The notes beneath the pieces were generated by a model that was not told the DNA's origin, searched no databases, and saw nothing but the letters and a program-made list of their open reading frames with translations. 64,000 bases of DNA from Acridotheres tristis (lineage: Eukaryota; Chordata; Aves; Passeriformes; Sturnidae). The translations under genes were made by a program, and so were the position numbers. Below are positions 11,711-26,809 of this stretch, in pieces (the stretch's first letter is position 1; each line of letters starts with the position of its first letter). Location of the stretch: NCBI GenBank assembly GCA_037013685.1, contig CM072893.1:14472736-14536735 (forward strand), in the 5' to 3' direction.

Positions 11711-14700
11711 CTTTACAGAAATCAACAATCAAGAATGGTTTTTTGCTTTCTGGTTTTGACATCAGAGAAACTACTGATTTCTACCAGAATGGGAAGTCAC
11801 ACTTGGGGAGAGAACAGATGGTTCAAGAGTTCTGCTTAAAAGCACAGTATACTCATGCTGCAGAAAGGCGTGATGGAGAAAAGAAGGCTAAAAGACAGCC
11901 TGGTAGAGAAAACCTACATACACTGTGGCTGGAAACTTGTTGGAAATCCAGGCTTTGACCATCAAAGCGACTGAGGTGGCTCTCCACAGACACACACTTG
12001 TTTCAGCAGAAGTTAGGAGGCTGAATGGGCACAGAGGTGATCGGCATTTTGAGGGATCTGGACTTTATCACTCACTAAGACCTTTGTGCACAGAGTCCCA
12101 ATTTCGTATCTTGTGGCAGGATGATAGGAATCTGGTTGCTGATAATAAGCCAAAAAAAAAACCAGAAAAACACAGTAATCCTCAGTAGAGCAAAGACACA
12201 AGTCCTTAAGGAAGAATTCCTGTTACGATGGGCATCATAATACTGAAATTCATTTAGCCACCATTCAATTACATACTCTTTTTTCTTTCCCCTCCAAGTC
12301 ACTACTCTCACTAGGCATGACTGCTCACTGAAGAATGAAGACAAGTAGTAAATAAAAAGCAATGAAAGCTGTTTTACATCTCTTTTCATCCCCTCTACGC
12401 AGCTCCCTCAACCTTAAAATTTAGGGGAATAAAGACCAGGTTTTCTGTGCAGACAATGAAAAGTACATGCATTGAATGTCAATTCTATAGGAAAGAAAAG
12501 AAGGGACTGAAAGAGAGAAACCCATAAAAGGAAATGCACCACATTCTTCCACCCTCTACCCCAACAAATCCAATTAAACTTGCCAAGACACACACACATG
12601 CCGTCAATCATTCCAGATCCTATCCACCCTATCAATATTTCAGCAGCATTTCACTCTCTTACTTTCCAGGACTATGCACACTCCACACAGCATGCACTCA
12701 TTGTTCCCCATGCTCCTTCCTTGCCCCTCTTAATCAGTCACAACACAAGTCACATTAATTCCTTTCCTGCACCTTATGCTACACCAAACTAGCTGGTCAG
12801 CTGGCACAGACAAGCTTCTTTGTGCTCCATTGATGCTTTGGAGCTTGGCTGGTTGCAGGGGTGGGGGTTTGTTGTTAGTGGTTTGTCTGTTTGGCTTTTT
12901 TAGAGGGTGAAAGGCATGATGCAAAATATGGCTATTTATAGACAAAAGGATACCAGCACAGAGGAATTGTGTTCATGCTTATAAAACAATTTTGCTTATT
13001 GTGAAATACTGCTAGACTACTGTAGTGGCCTGATTTTAATGAAGACAAGGACAGTAGACTCAAAATTTCTGGTATTAACAGATCCAAAAGTTCTCCAGAG
13101 TCCTTTCGTGTCTGACATGGGCATTCTCAAAGTCTGCCTAGATACCATTATTAAAATAACTTCCATAATTTGGACTTATGTTCTTATGCAAGTAGTTCTG
13201 GCTCAGAGCAGAGCTCAATCTCCTTAACAGGAAGGGGAGATGCATAATGGCTTTTTCATCCTATCTCATGCACTCTCAGGGCTGCCCTTGAGCATGGACA
13301 TACACAGAAACTCATTTTCAAAGATAGGGGTTATTTTGGGTGCACTAGAAAGATCACACTCATATCTTGTAACACTATAATAACAGGCCAATTGACTTGC
13401 TCTTTGAATTCCCACTTGATGTCACTTTGGGAAACACGGAGACCTAATTTGATGGAGGATTTCACCAACTGCTGGGCTGTCTTTACTGACATTACAGGCA
13501 GTAACCTAAAGTGGCTCCAAAACAACGGCTGGACTTTCAGGCAGGCAGTAGCTATTCCCGCAGAGCAATCTGCCGATTAATTTTTTTCCCTTTTCCAGTG
13601 TGCCTATGTCCTGTGCTGCTCCAGTAAGAGTCAATTCCAAGCTTGAAGCTGTGCTCCTGCTGTGAGTTCCTATTCCATCCCTAGGACATTTTTCTTCATT
13701 TTCTGAAAGCCTAAAAAGCTGATATTGCAGACTCATGTCCATACAAGAGGGCTGGAGTGCACAAATGAAATGGCACAAAAATACACTGGTGACCACTGTA
13801 CATGCTGGCATAGCCACCAGACAGTAAAGAGTACTGGATATATTTGGCTTGGAATATATATGATACATAGGATTTAATGATCAGTCTGTACTTTTCCATG
13901 AATCCAAACAGAAACAGGCAAAGGTTAAAACCTTTTTTTTTCAAAGAGGATTTTTACTTTTCTGGAATCACAGCATTCTACCAGCTAAGTTCCCATTTCT
14001 GGGTCTAAAACTGCTCTTCAAAGTCCCACCTTCAGTTTTCAGATAGAGAGACCCCGTTTTTAGGACTGTATGACTACCCTAACCTCCAGTGAAATTTTAA
14101 TATATTGCTGCACAAAATGTGAATTCTAAGGTTATAAAGCTTCTCTTGTTACCAGTAAAAAAAATCAGAGATAAAAGACTCATGGTTTCACTGCAACTTT
14201 TACACAGAATTAATTTAAATGTTAACTTTGCAGCTTCAGTTTCATTTAAACATTAGTGAAGGCTCGCTCAGTTGTCAATAGCAAGAGAGAGTTCATCTGG
14301 ATAGCATAACTTCATTCTGGAGAGAACTGACAAGAACATTATCTTGGAGGATCTTGTTCTGCTTCCTCATGCTGAGACTTAGCACAGAGTCCTCTGGGGC
14401 CCATGGAAAAACTGCTTGATCATGCCTTGAAAGTGCAGGCAAGGCCAACTGCACGTGGAGCACCACAGCTTCCTCCAGCAGACACTCTGCTAATCATTTG
14501 AGAGTAGGCTGAGATTAACAGGACCTGAATAATAAAGGCTTGTTATTCAGATAGTTAGTTCCCTGCCTTTTTCACCAGTCTTGCTGGAGATCTATGCTTT
14601 GGAGAACCCCAATCCGTCATCTAGAAGGGAGTTTCAGAGCTCCTTTGAAGCAGTACTTCCTAAAAACATGTGAAGGGAGCTACCTAAACTTAAATCCAAG

Positions 14701-17700
14701 GTAAAAATGTAAAAACCTCACACTGCACAATTTCAGCTTTAATATACTCCACAAAATTTTGGAAAGTCTTCCCTGAAGGTGCTGTCCAGAAACTGTATCT
14801 CCCCCGACCCTCTTAGTGTTTTCCACTTTTTAACTCTGAGAAACTTTCTTCCACAAGGCAAAAACCCAAATTTTGAGGAGACAGAAGAAAATGGGAAGGT
14901 GAGGATACCCAGTGATCATTGCTCCCCTGGGCCGTTATCTATCCTGTAAATAATTAGTGTTTATTCCCGTTTGTGGTACGGTTATTTGCCAAACACAAAC
15001 ACTACTTGCTTCAAATTGCCCAGCTAGGAAGAACCAAAGCCAGAAGGAGCTTCTGAATGAGTCACCAATCAGACCTAACCATAGGGCACCTGGAGAATAT
15101 TGACTGCAATGTGACCTATTTCCTATATTTGGTGAGCAACATGTGATTTCCACATAAATTGGAAAATGACTTTATGATTGAAAAGTAGTCAAAACTGTGC
15201 AGACATGCAGTCTGAGTGCCAACTACTTATCTCTGGTAACATGAACTCAGCTGACTTGGGGATTGCCTGGAGGCCTCCAGGACACTAGCAAACACGGCAT
15301 CAAATGACTCCAGCACAGCCTTTTCGGAGAATTGTTTGACATAGAAGGATGCTGTGAGTCACCCTGGTTTTATGTGCAGTGTTTGTGGGAAGCCAGTGCA
15401 AAAAAAAAGAGCTGAGGAGCATTCAAGAATGTAGCTGACAAGGTGATGACATGTGATTCTAATAAGGAAATTACAGTTTTTCTCAGCCTTGGTTTTGGTA
15501 AGGGGTCACTTGCTGCAATGTGTGGAACTCCTTTAGAGTGCTGCATTTTGCGCCCTGTTCTTGGGAACACAGTGGGCAAAGCTCCCAGGGTATGATTGAT
15601 TAAAATAGCTATGACATGTTTATCTGTGTATTTATCTGATGGTAGAAACTATGTATACACACCCTGCAATTCTGACCTTAATTTACAACTAGGTCGCCTG
15701 TTTTCTAACTGCACTAAGGATGCCACGAGGTAAAAATCACAACTGAAAGGAGTAAAGCTCCCTCTGTTTATGTTGGAAGGGAAAATGAGTTCTGAAGTAC
15801 TCAGTAAGCCAGATTTGTGCATGAAAGATGTTGCATTCTAATATTTGTTATAATGCCTGCTCATGGAGTGTGGAGAGAGTAAGGCAACCAAAAATGGATG
15901 CCTAAAGCCAGTACCCTCAACAGGGAGTTCAGAGGAGCCTCTGTCTTCTGACTTCCCTTCCGTCTTTGCAATTTAGGATATAGCTTCCCAGACCCTGACT
16001 TTGGTAACTTGCATTTAAAACTTAAAGCCTTGAACACATGAGGCTCGGAATTACAACCTCACTTTTCAGAAATGAGGAAGGGCTAAGAGCTGTGGTCTTT
16101 TCTAACATATCCTAAAAGAATATGTGCTCTGTTCTAATGCATCAGTCTGGGTTTTAGGTCCTACACATGGAACTGGTCTTGTGAGAGAGCCTGTTGGTGA
16201 TAGCCCAGTGAATGTGCACTTGAGCATTTAATCTGTGAGTCTGGAGGATTTAGATTAAAGCAAGGCCCAGAATGGGTCAGCAATCTCAACGTCAAGCAGC
16301 ATTTTTTGGTCATTTGACAACATTAACATTAAAGTGTATTATTGTGTATTTAGTGCTGGGTGACAGCCAATGGGTTTTTGACAATCTAAGCAGTTTGTCA
16401 CTTAGACCGCTTGGTGGAATGGCCTTGTCCTCCTGTCATTTCATCTTCCCCAATGAGCCTTGGAAGCTATCATCCTTGCTATGCCTCTACTATTTCCTTG
16501 GACACTTCCCTTTAAACCAGGCTGCCACTGGAGATGCCATTTGGAAGCTTTGATTTCAATTGACATCGTACTAGGTAGACACTTCATGTGTTCCTCAGTC
16601 AAAAAAAAAGGAGGGATCCTCCCACAGATTTATTCTGTTTTGCCTGCTCCATCGCACCACTCCATTCCTGAAATCCCATCCTCACTTGTACAATTTGTAG
16701 CAATCAGAATATGAGCAACACCTGCATGTTTTGTGGAGAAACAGCTAGCCTTGCCTTACTGCTAATAGACTTTGAGTGAATGGGGCAATGTATTTCCTTT
16801 CCCAATTATTCAATCAAATTGCAAATTATTGCTAACACAGCACCTGGACAAGCTGCCATTTATAAAAAAAAACAAATCCCACAGTAAACGAACTGTTCTT
16901 TCCCTTCTTTCCATTTTCTGACACCACTGTTATTAGGTGCAGTTAGCAGAATGTGTTACCTAGGATTCGTATTTGAAGAAGATAATAATTTCAGACTTAA
17001 ACCTAACTCTGTATTTTCCCTGCAGGAGTGTATGGGGACACGGAACAGGATTGAAAATGTTTGTTCAAAAGATGGCAGCCAGATGCAGTCTGTGTCTGAC
17101 CTTTGCATTAGGTGGGTATTCAGATCAAAAGCATAGTTTCAGCGCTGTCTCTGGCTGGCTCTCTTTCCACAGATCAACTGATTTTTCAGGAAGGTGTTCT
17201 GGAAAAGATGAAATTAATCTTTTTAATTAGTTTTTAAATTAATTCAAGTTAAAATGTGTTGCTACTATCATATTATGAAAGACATCTAGAGAAAAGGCCT
17301 CCAAATGAGGCACATATCCATTAGCCAAGAGATTGATATGACCAGTCTCCAGCACAATGCTTTCTGTCAGATTCACAATTTACTGGTTTGTTTTACTTAA
17401 AAACACACACCCCTCCCAGCCCACACCAATCCAAACACTAAATTATTTGGAAAGACCTAGGCTGGGATGATGCCTGCATCTTTAATGCATCATTTATATG
17501 TAGCATATAAAAATATGTATTTCTTAGAGACACATTTTATGTTATGCTATTATTTGAATGCACATGCACAGTTTCCTGTGACAAAAGATGGCAAAGTAAG
17601 AGCCAGTAAAGGAATAAACACAAACTAGGAAACAGAGATAAACAGAGACTCACCAAGCAACTCAATGCAACAGTAAAGCAGCCAACAGTCTTGAAGTCAT

Positions 17701-20700
17701 TGCTTTATGCTAACTTCATCCCAAGAATTCAGGACTTTTGTTCCAATCTTTTCATGCAGACCTCCTGAGTAAACTGCACTAATATTCTTCCATTAGGAAG
17801 ACAAACAAGTCCATATTATGGGAAAATCTATAACCTAACTCCTCCCCAAAATGTCTATTGACAAGGACGAGGCTGTGGAACTCTGAAGGACTGCTGAATG
17901 TTCCTTGCAAAAGGCTATGGAACTGCCCTTGATGGAAAGGAAGAGAACAGACATTATTTACTCTTCCTAAGAACAAGCTTTCACAGGTGAGGTTTGAAGG
18001 CCAACAAACTAAGAGCCCTTGAACAACCCACATTTCAGATTTCGGTGCAGTTGACGTGCCAGTGGAGGCTAAGGGCTGAATCAGGCAGCACAGCTGAGAT
18101 TCCACACACAAGCCCTGCATTATCCACGTGGAGGGTGTGAATGGTGAGGGCTATAAATGGAGGCTCTGCTCCACTTGATCCTGTCCATGACTTGTGGCTG
18201 GCTTAAAGGGGGAAAGGGGCTTTGGTTGGGCTGTGCAGGCACCAACTCTTCAGGGGATGCAGAGGTCCTTTTACAGGCAAGTTGAGAATACATTCAACTC
18301 TTTGCTTGTTCAAGTTGCACCAAGACAATCAACAGGGTCCTACATAATGTAATCATACATTTGTGTGAGCTTTTATTCTTGCCCTAAACAATTCACCTTC
18401 TTGGCCATAAAATAGCAATTTAAAAAAAACATTAAAAAAATCATGCTAATAAGGAAAAAACCTTGAGATCCATCTGCATTTTACATTTCAGAAAACCCCA
18501 ACTCCACAACCTCTAGATACCAAACCAGCTCGGTAGTATTCATTTGTTTCAGCAGTTATACAAGGCTCCTCACGTGCTGCGATTTATCACAGAGGAAAAA
18601 GTTTAAGGCTCTCCTGAATTAAAAAACCCCGAAATCTCAGTTTCTAAAACAGCATCACGTTCCCAGGCTGTAACAATAACAGATTTTACTGTTGGGTCAA
18701 TCAGCCTTTCAGATTTATAATTTATTATAACAGCAGCATGAAAAGCCAAGTGGTGTTTGAAACAGAGTTAAATTTAGATCTGAAACAAAGGGTGCCCCAC
18801 AGAACAGTGGGTCAGCTGAAATACACATTGGATGCCTATGGAGAGGTAGAGCAATCTTTTGATCAAGAAAAAGAAGCAAGACTCAGGGGAAATAGGCTCC
18901 AATTCCAGCACATTTCCTATAGGACATTGAAAAAATGATCTCCCTCTTTTCTATCTTTATTTCCTCAATGGTGTCACAGGTTGGCTTGGGAAGACAGTAA
19001 GACCCTGAAATGATGGACAGTATTTGAAGAGCAAGATACTGCTCTTTCAACAGTTGCAGATGAGCCCAACTCCAGATGCTTCTCACACAAACTCACACAC
19101 ACATTGCTTTGTTTCAAAAGCGAGATTTTAAACGTGATCATCATAGACCAAGAGCATTAATTAAGTGTACTGAATACAGTAACACTTTTTTCTGAGTTAA
19201 AACCTGCAGAGTCTGGCCCTGTCTCTGGACACAGTGTCCAGAGCCTCTGAGTTCTCATTTCAGCAGTTTACTCACATAGATGTCAATGTGAGCCGTTAGT
19301 TTAGTTAACACTTCACATGCTTTTATGCACTCAGAAATATTTCAGCTGATAGTTTCAAATTCCAAACAAAGCCACAAATTCCAGGTATAAAATGTGATTT
19401 TTTCCAGCTTTTCATGATTACACTTGGTTTACAATTTTCTTCTTATGATTTAAATAAGAATCCCTTTACAAAGCATGGTCTGAGCTGAATCTCTCTTAAT
19501 GATTTTTTTTTTTAATTTGTGAGAGATAAAGAAAAAATCATTTTACCATCTCAGAACTACATTTGTGTAGTTTTGTGCACGAGAGCAGTGCCAGCTGTGA
19601 AAACTGGGCTTAATAATAATATTTTAGGCAATTAAAATCACATTTCAACAATTTCCCAGCAAAAGGGTAGAGGGGAAGGGAAGGGTATTCAAATTCAAAA
19701 TCCCTGCCAGACCACAACATACAATTTGTTTGTCTGTTCTGAAAGACCTATTTATTAATTAGGACTGTTTCTGATTTGCAAGTGAAATCAGTGCTTGAGA
19801 AAGTCATAACCTTCACAGTTAAGTACCTCTGCCTTGAGGCACTCAGAATGCTCCAAAACAGACGACACCAAGGATGCCCATTACACTCCCTAAACATTAG
19901 ACCAAGTATATTAATAGAGATGATGGACTATGTAAGATCACAACATCACACTTTTCTTAGTTAGGGATGAATGGTTCCAATTGTGTTTTTAAAAATGTTT
20001 TATTTTCTTCTCTGCCAAGAGCAAGGAAAACACAAGAAGCTTTTAAAAGAACACAAACTGGTGAGGAGATCAGGTATATTCCATATTATTTGTTTGTTTT
20101 TTTAAGAACAAACCATATCTCCATCCTGGGACAAAAGCAGATTCACACAGTGTTTGGGCAATAGCCTCTTCCCAGTAGTCACTGCAAACATACATAATGC
20201 TCAGTTCTGGGGATGTGGTTACATCCTTACTGTAGTCTTCAACAAACCACTGAAAAAATCTTTGTCAAGGCCTTTAGGACTGCCACCTAATGTAAAGTAA
20301 CATAGTTTTTCAACTTTAGGTAAGAATGTACTGACACATTTGAAAAATTTTCAAACCACAGAAAAAAATGCATCATGAGAAAACACCACAAACATGCCTT
20401 TCTATTCCAAGGGTACCATCCCTGCGACATATGGGTAACATGGATAGGTCTGAGTATTAGTCTGAAAAGAAACTCAAATGTAGTGGGTGCTGTATAAAAG
20501 GAAAGAGTTAAAAAATTGTTACAGCAACATTTTACTGTAACATGTCCTGTGTAATTTTAGCCAGACAAGAGAGAACAGAAATTCCATATGAACAAACTTT
20601 TGTAAAAAAAGGAATTTCTATATTCTCCAAATTATGAAAAGGTTACATTTCTCATCCTTAACAGTGCTTTATAAAGATAGGAATAGAGAAAGATAAGGGT

Positions 20701-20999
20701 GCTTCCAGAAGACAGTGAAAGGGTTAGTTGTTTTGAACATGGTGTGTGTTATGTGGTCAGATGCTACCTATTCATCCCCAGCATGGATTACCTCACCAAG
20801 CCTGTGATCCAAACACGTGTAGTTGCTAAGCAATATCCAGTCACAAGGTCTCCTGTAATCCATACCATTTGCTCTTTTACTAGAGATGTGCCCTGGTCAG
20901 TTTGCTAAAATGACACCTGTGCTCCCACATTGGGTAATAAAACTCATTTACCAGAGGCCTGGTGGGTCTCATAAAATAAATTGTTAGAATGCTTCCTCC
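11711..20999. other. gene-free unique sequence
   Basis: No recognised gene. Small items include a (CA)n run of about 11 bases at 12588-12598, and a TATA-like CTATAAATGG at 18151-18160 in a slightly G-rich context. A 76-base segment at 17036-17111 is bounded by splice-like signals. None of these is sufficient to call a gene. Open frames are at most 135 codons and that one runs through the A/C-rich tract. Confidence 0.6.
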
Positions 21000-21047
21000 A
21001 AAAAAAACCCAAACAAACAACAAAACCCGACCCAAATAAATAAATAA
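21000..21047 (+). repeat. A/C-rich low-complexity tract with (AAAT)n
   Basis: A run of A is followed by CAAA/AACAAAC units and then three AAAT units (AATAAATAAATAAG). It belongs to the same compositional class as the tract at 11.6 kb. No insertion hallmarks were seen. Confidence 0.75.
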
Positions 21048-24000
21048 GTTAGTCTATTCTGTCTACAACAGCTCTTAATATCTTCTCCCTGCCATAAGTC
21101 CACCCAGCACTGATGGCATGCACCCAGGGTCTCTGTTATGCAATGACATCTTCTCATGCTGTAAAGGACATTATTTCTGAAGGAGGAGGGAAGGAGAAAA
21201 AGCTGATCTTCCTTCTTGCAAACAAAGGTTTGAAAAGTTAATCAATTTTCTAGGGCTGAGCAGCCCATGCAGAGAGAGTTCCTGCATATGGACAAATTCT
21301 TGGATTTATTCCTGGCTTTAAGCAATCAGTCCTGATTGACATAAACCTCAGCAGTCAGAATTCTACATTCTGGTGCAAAACTGAGTGATCATCCTAAACA
21401 GAAATGCTTCAAGTCTGGGGAAAGAACAGAAAAATATGGTTTCCTAAGATCCTCAAGGATACCCAGATCACCTCTGCAGGCTTGCAGTCTGACAGGACGC
21501 TTGAACTCTGCTCTCCTGCTCACGTGACATCGTCGGACTATGCTAAAGCAAAACAAGCTCATCTTTCAAAGACATTCAGTGAAAATTACAAAAATCATGT
21601 ATAGAAACTTTACTGAGGCTAAGATTCCTCCCCCATCTCAGTTATCCTTAATTGCCATTGCATAGCAAAATTCAAGTAGGAACTCCGGACATCTATGCCT
21701 TAAGCAATATTCAGGAACCAAGTGGGTTTTATAACACATGATTTGAAGGTCAAAAAACACCATAACAATGAAGAGACACATGGTATAAGGATAAGCACTA
21801 GAAGCTGAAAACATTTCTCTCTTAGGGCCTGGTTCTGCAATTCTCATTGAATCACATGATCAGTCAGAATCTCTATTTACAGGAAAGTCACCCAGTGAGA
21901 CTAAAGCCTGTGCAGGAATCTGAGCTGGCTGAATGTCACTTTAAAAGCTTGTGACAGACTGTGAAAGCTAACACCTAAGATAATCTTACTGTCATTTCTA
22001 CAGGTAGTGTGTCAAGTCCTGCCCTTAAACATCTAGCCTATGTGCAGTTCAAGTCAATGCAAACTGCAGGTGCTCTCTCTCGTCCCAACATACTTTCCAA
22101 AGAATTAGGCCCAGCCCACATCGTACTATTAGACAGGAAGAACTGTTTCATGCTTTACAGACTTCCTTTTCCTCCTAAAATGAACAAACTACTGTTAGAA
22201 TAACTGTTTTAAATAATAATTCCTCACCCGAGACTACACACCAACAATGTTTATTTTAATTTCTTTAGGACACAGTGTAACAGGAGCTGTGAATTTGATA
22301 AACACCTTCAGAACATGCTATGGAGTTCACTCCTCTTAATCTAAAATGTGAAGACCAAGCATCAGTGGACATAAAGTACATGTGATATAGCATAGAGCAG
22401 GATAATGGGTCTAGCACATATGGTATTGTGAGAAATGATTTTCTGTGACAGCCAAGTATGACAATGAACAGAAGACAAATTAATTTCCTGCACTACATCC
22501 ATACTGGTTGCCTGTCCTGCAAGGACTTAATATAGAACAAACTGACAAGATCACCTGGAATTACCTAATCTGATTGGCATTATATGTGACAGATAAAACA
22601 TCTGTGTAGAGAAAATAAAATGTACTTATGCATGACTGAGATACTGACCAAACCCAGACCAAACAGCAGGAAACATCCCTCAAAACAATTTTAACAAGTC
22701 TTGCAAAGAGGTCTCAAACAATTTATGGTAATGCAGAGACATGGAACTCAGCACACTTTCAGTTCTAATGACAAGCATGCCACAGTTAAATATTCCAGTT
22801 GTGTGATGTGTAGAGAAAGGACTGGTGTGCAATTTTAAAACTAAAATCATCTGGGAGAGAAATAGGTGAAACAGGAATATTTCAGAGAAGTATCTGCCAA
22901 GAAAAAAACAAAAAGCCATTGTTACTCTATCAGAAAGAAAGGTACTTTAAACATCATTGTCATGTTGTCTTTTCCCGAGAAAAAAAGTTTCTATCAATGG
23001 ATTTTAAAATGTTACTTCAAATGTGGAAACAAACTGTCCTTTAGAAAACCCAACATTATTGATTTTAATACGTGGTGGTTGCAAACAGCAGAAACCTAGA
23101 AAGCATACACATAGCAGAAAATCTGAATTTTGAACGGAGATACTCAATGAGATTCCACTGACACATTTATTCTTGTTAGTAAAACTTCCCAGACTAACCC
23201 AAAACTCATGGATTTTCCCAAAGTATACAAATTATCTCCTTCTCTTGAAGAATGTGTTGTCTGTATCTTAAAATGGTATATGAGGTTGCTTCAATTTTGA
23301 TGACAGAAGAGCAGAAATTTTTAAGTTATGCATACAGACAGGAGATTTAGAGTGAGAGAGAGGACAGAGCAGTGCATGGGGAATGGGCTGGGAGGAAAGC
23401 ATCGAGTCTGGATGGAAGATTGCTGTGGTAATAAGGGTGACACGATAGTTGATGGGAAGGTGCTCCAATTAGGGTGTGGGTGTGACAGCACCAGGGTGAT
23501 GAGAGGAAAATTACTTTACCAGAGACGCTTGAAATGAACTGGAAGGGAGAAGCCAGTCAGTCAGAGCAATGCTCGTTATACAGGTGTCATAGGCACAGGG
23601 ACTCTGTTTTTCCAGCTAGATACAGCAGGCACAGCATCCAGGCAGTTTAAAAATGCAGCTTCCACAGGAGGCTGCATGGGAAGGCAGGGCCCAGGTGGTC
23701 ACAAGTTGCCCAAACCCATTTCAGCTGCAAGGCCAGGAATCTGCTGAGGTAACCACAAAGCACAGTTCTGCCCACTATGGAATCATGAGAGCTTGGGGAT
23801 AGCTGTGATACTCAGACATGTTCTCCAGTTGACTCAAAAATCAGATATGAGTAATTTAATCTGAATCCGCTATCATGAAATAGGCACCTCCTTTGTTAAA
23901 AATAGCAACACTAATAATGCCCTCTTCTTACCTTAGGCCACATCCTGAATCTTTTCCTCTTGATGAGCCTGAGGCTTGATGAGCCTTCAGCAGGGTTACT

Positions 24001-26791
24001 AGGTACAGCTCAGCTGTCAAGCATATATCCTTTAACCAGGACCTTCCTTTCATCCACAAGCATGGTACAGCCCCATGGAAATACAGACCTAACACTTCCT
24101 AACTGTGGATCAACACCTTCTCATGAGATACAGCTGTTCCAGGGGTTCTTCACTGCAACAGGCTACAGGGACTTTTTCAAACACTCATCACCTTACAGCC
24201 TAATAAGAGATTTCCAACAGACAACCCTACCTGACAGATGTCCGTGAGGTTTTTTGGACTACTTACACCCTTTCCCAGAAAAAACCCCAGCTAGAACTGA
24301 CAAGATGCAGCTAAATCAGCTTATAAGAGAGTAAACCTAAAAGTGCATTGGCTATGTAAAAATCTCCCTGGGATACAGCACTGCTGCTTCAACACAAGTT
24401 TTATATACCACCTATAATAAATGGAAGAGTTCAGTCTCTGGAGAGAGCAATTTACAAAAGGTGTGTAATAAAGATGCTCTGATTTTTCCTTCTGGAAAAA
24501 TTTCAGACTCTCCACTGTCTACAAGGAGCCTGGATAGGCCAGGCAACAAAAGCACATCAGCAGACTCTCTCCACAGGGAGACATATCAGAAAAATCATCA
24601 TGAGAATTTTCCCAGAGAGGGTAGTCTCAGGAGGCACACCAAAATCTGGACAATAATTATGCTTAGCTTTCTCCAATCACTTCCCTGAAAATATTTAAGA
24701 ACAAAAGAAGTAGACAAATGAGTTTGTACATTGAACTACTTCTGTAAATAACATGCAGAGAGAGAAGGGAACCTGGATTAAATTATTAGGAACAATGAAA
24801 ATTCTTTGGGGGTAAATCTGAAAGGAAAATGCATGCTGTATTCCACTTGGGAAGATCTGTTTCATGTCACGTATGGCATGAGTTTGCCAGGGCACTGCTT
24901 TACTTTTGTAACAAAATACTTTGTGAGTATCCTAGTCTCCAAAGGCAGACGTGAGGAGGAACTAGGAATCCTTCAGTTCAGAGCTTAACCCATCTGATCA
25001 AACCCATACCTTTCTGTTCAGCAGGAGAAAAGCATCGTTGCTGTGTTGTCTCAGACCCTGTACATCCATCCTAATCTTCTTCCTGTTTCATCTTTCCCTG
25101 TATTTTTAGTCTGGACAGATCATTCTGTTGTACTTTAAGATTCACACACTCTCCTGGAACTGTTTTATTTCACCCCTCGCTCAACAAGCCATGCAACAAA
25201 AGCCAGAGAAGAAGAGCGAGCTCTGTGTACTGTCAGTGCTACATACTTCTGACTATTATTTCCGCCTGATGGCTTTGGTTTTATCCAAGGATTATTTAGT
25301 TTGGGAATAACAGGAGATTTACATGCTTGCACACAGGTCAAATTACAGTCAGAAAGCACATGTGTTGCAATTTCTTCACCTGCAGATTATTCCTCGTGAC
25401 TGTTATTTTAAAGCTTCCCTAACTGGCAACAGCAGAAATTACTGTTTGAATCCTGTTTGCAGATGAATGCTGATGTCCTCCTGGTGTTCCAGCAGGATAT
25501 TGCTCTGCTATTGAATGATAAATTGTTTCAAATAATATCAGATTAGCTTTTCTAAAGAGTAATTCTTCAACTGGCTGAATAGATCACTCAAATTCCAACT
25601 TATTAGAATTTTTTTCCAAGTAGCTATTTCTTAAACCAAGAGTGTTACCATGTTACTTTGTTATTAACAAACAAAGCAAATTAACAAACTATAATTCCTA
25701 CTCTTTGAACACAAGAATAAGTGCCAATGTTTTATCATTATTTGTGGTATTTCTAAAGGTTTCAGTAACCATTTGGAGATATTAAAAAGGAAATAAACAG
25801 AGTTATGCTGATATTTCCTCACTTAAAAAAAAAAGTAAAACAAAAACAATGTGAATTTCACCAACTGTTCTGTAACAAAATAGGGAAAGAAATGACAGTT
25901 TTGCAGGCTCTGAGGAGTTACTGTGACTGACTGAAATGCAGCTGTAAATTCTGGTTGTAAATAATGAGAAGACAATGTAGGAAAAAAAATTACATTACTG
26001 ATGGAGTTATTAATTTTTAATGATGATGTATACACAGACAGGCTAAGGAAGCTTACTGGCACCAAATTTAATTTTCAAGTTTATCTAAGTTTTCTAGAAC
26101 CACATAGTACTATCCAGACATGAAAGCAGGCAAAGTATTCTCCATCACTTTTTGTGATTAAGTATCTCCTCAAAAATATTCACAGTCAGATGTTCAAACC
26201 TAGTGCCCAAAACAAGACTCTCTACCTGGGATTACACCAGGTTTAAAATTAAATTATTAAATGGTCTTTTCCATCTCCTTAACATGTAGCAATAGATGTC
26301 TGTGTAGGGGAAAGGAAATTGATGATAATCTCAAAATGGGGGTCCTAAATGCACTTACCAGAAGCATTGGGGTATCAGGCACTCCAGCTCCATCAGCTGC
26401 ACACCAGCAGGGTACAGCCCCTCAGCTCATTCAGGACATTGCCACTTTGTTCTTCCTGAGCAAAGAATTTTGGCCACAGCACAAAGGTAAGCCTAACCTC
26501 TGGAACCATTCCCTCTGCTCTTAACCCCCTATGAGGCTTCCTAGGGGTGGAGGATGCACACCAGGAACATCTTTGGAACAGGAGCTTTAAGACAGAGGCC
26601 TATTCAGTGACCATAAAGGATCAGATGGCTTTTTTGTTTGCTTGATTTTAATAAAGAAGAGCTCCATCATAAATCTTCACTTCAAATTTGATTGCTTTAT
26701 AATATATCATACTGTGATGCAACTGGCATCTGCACTTGGCTCTTATTAGGTGATACCATATGGCACAATTAGAAGCAGAGACATAGAGTGA

Positions 26792-26809
26792 TATTTAAAT
26801 ATTTAAATA
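26792..26809. repeat. 18-bp AT palindrome
   Basis: TATTTAAATATTTAAATA is a perfect palindrome centred between 26800 and 26801 and built from ATTTAAAT units. AT-only palindromes of this size are not rare in DNA of this composition, so no function is inferred. Confidence 0.8.

Noticed and set aside
11551..11958. 135-codon plus-strand frame
   Set aside because: Its first half is translation of the A/C-rich tract (Lys/Asn/Pro runs) and the rest has no motif.
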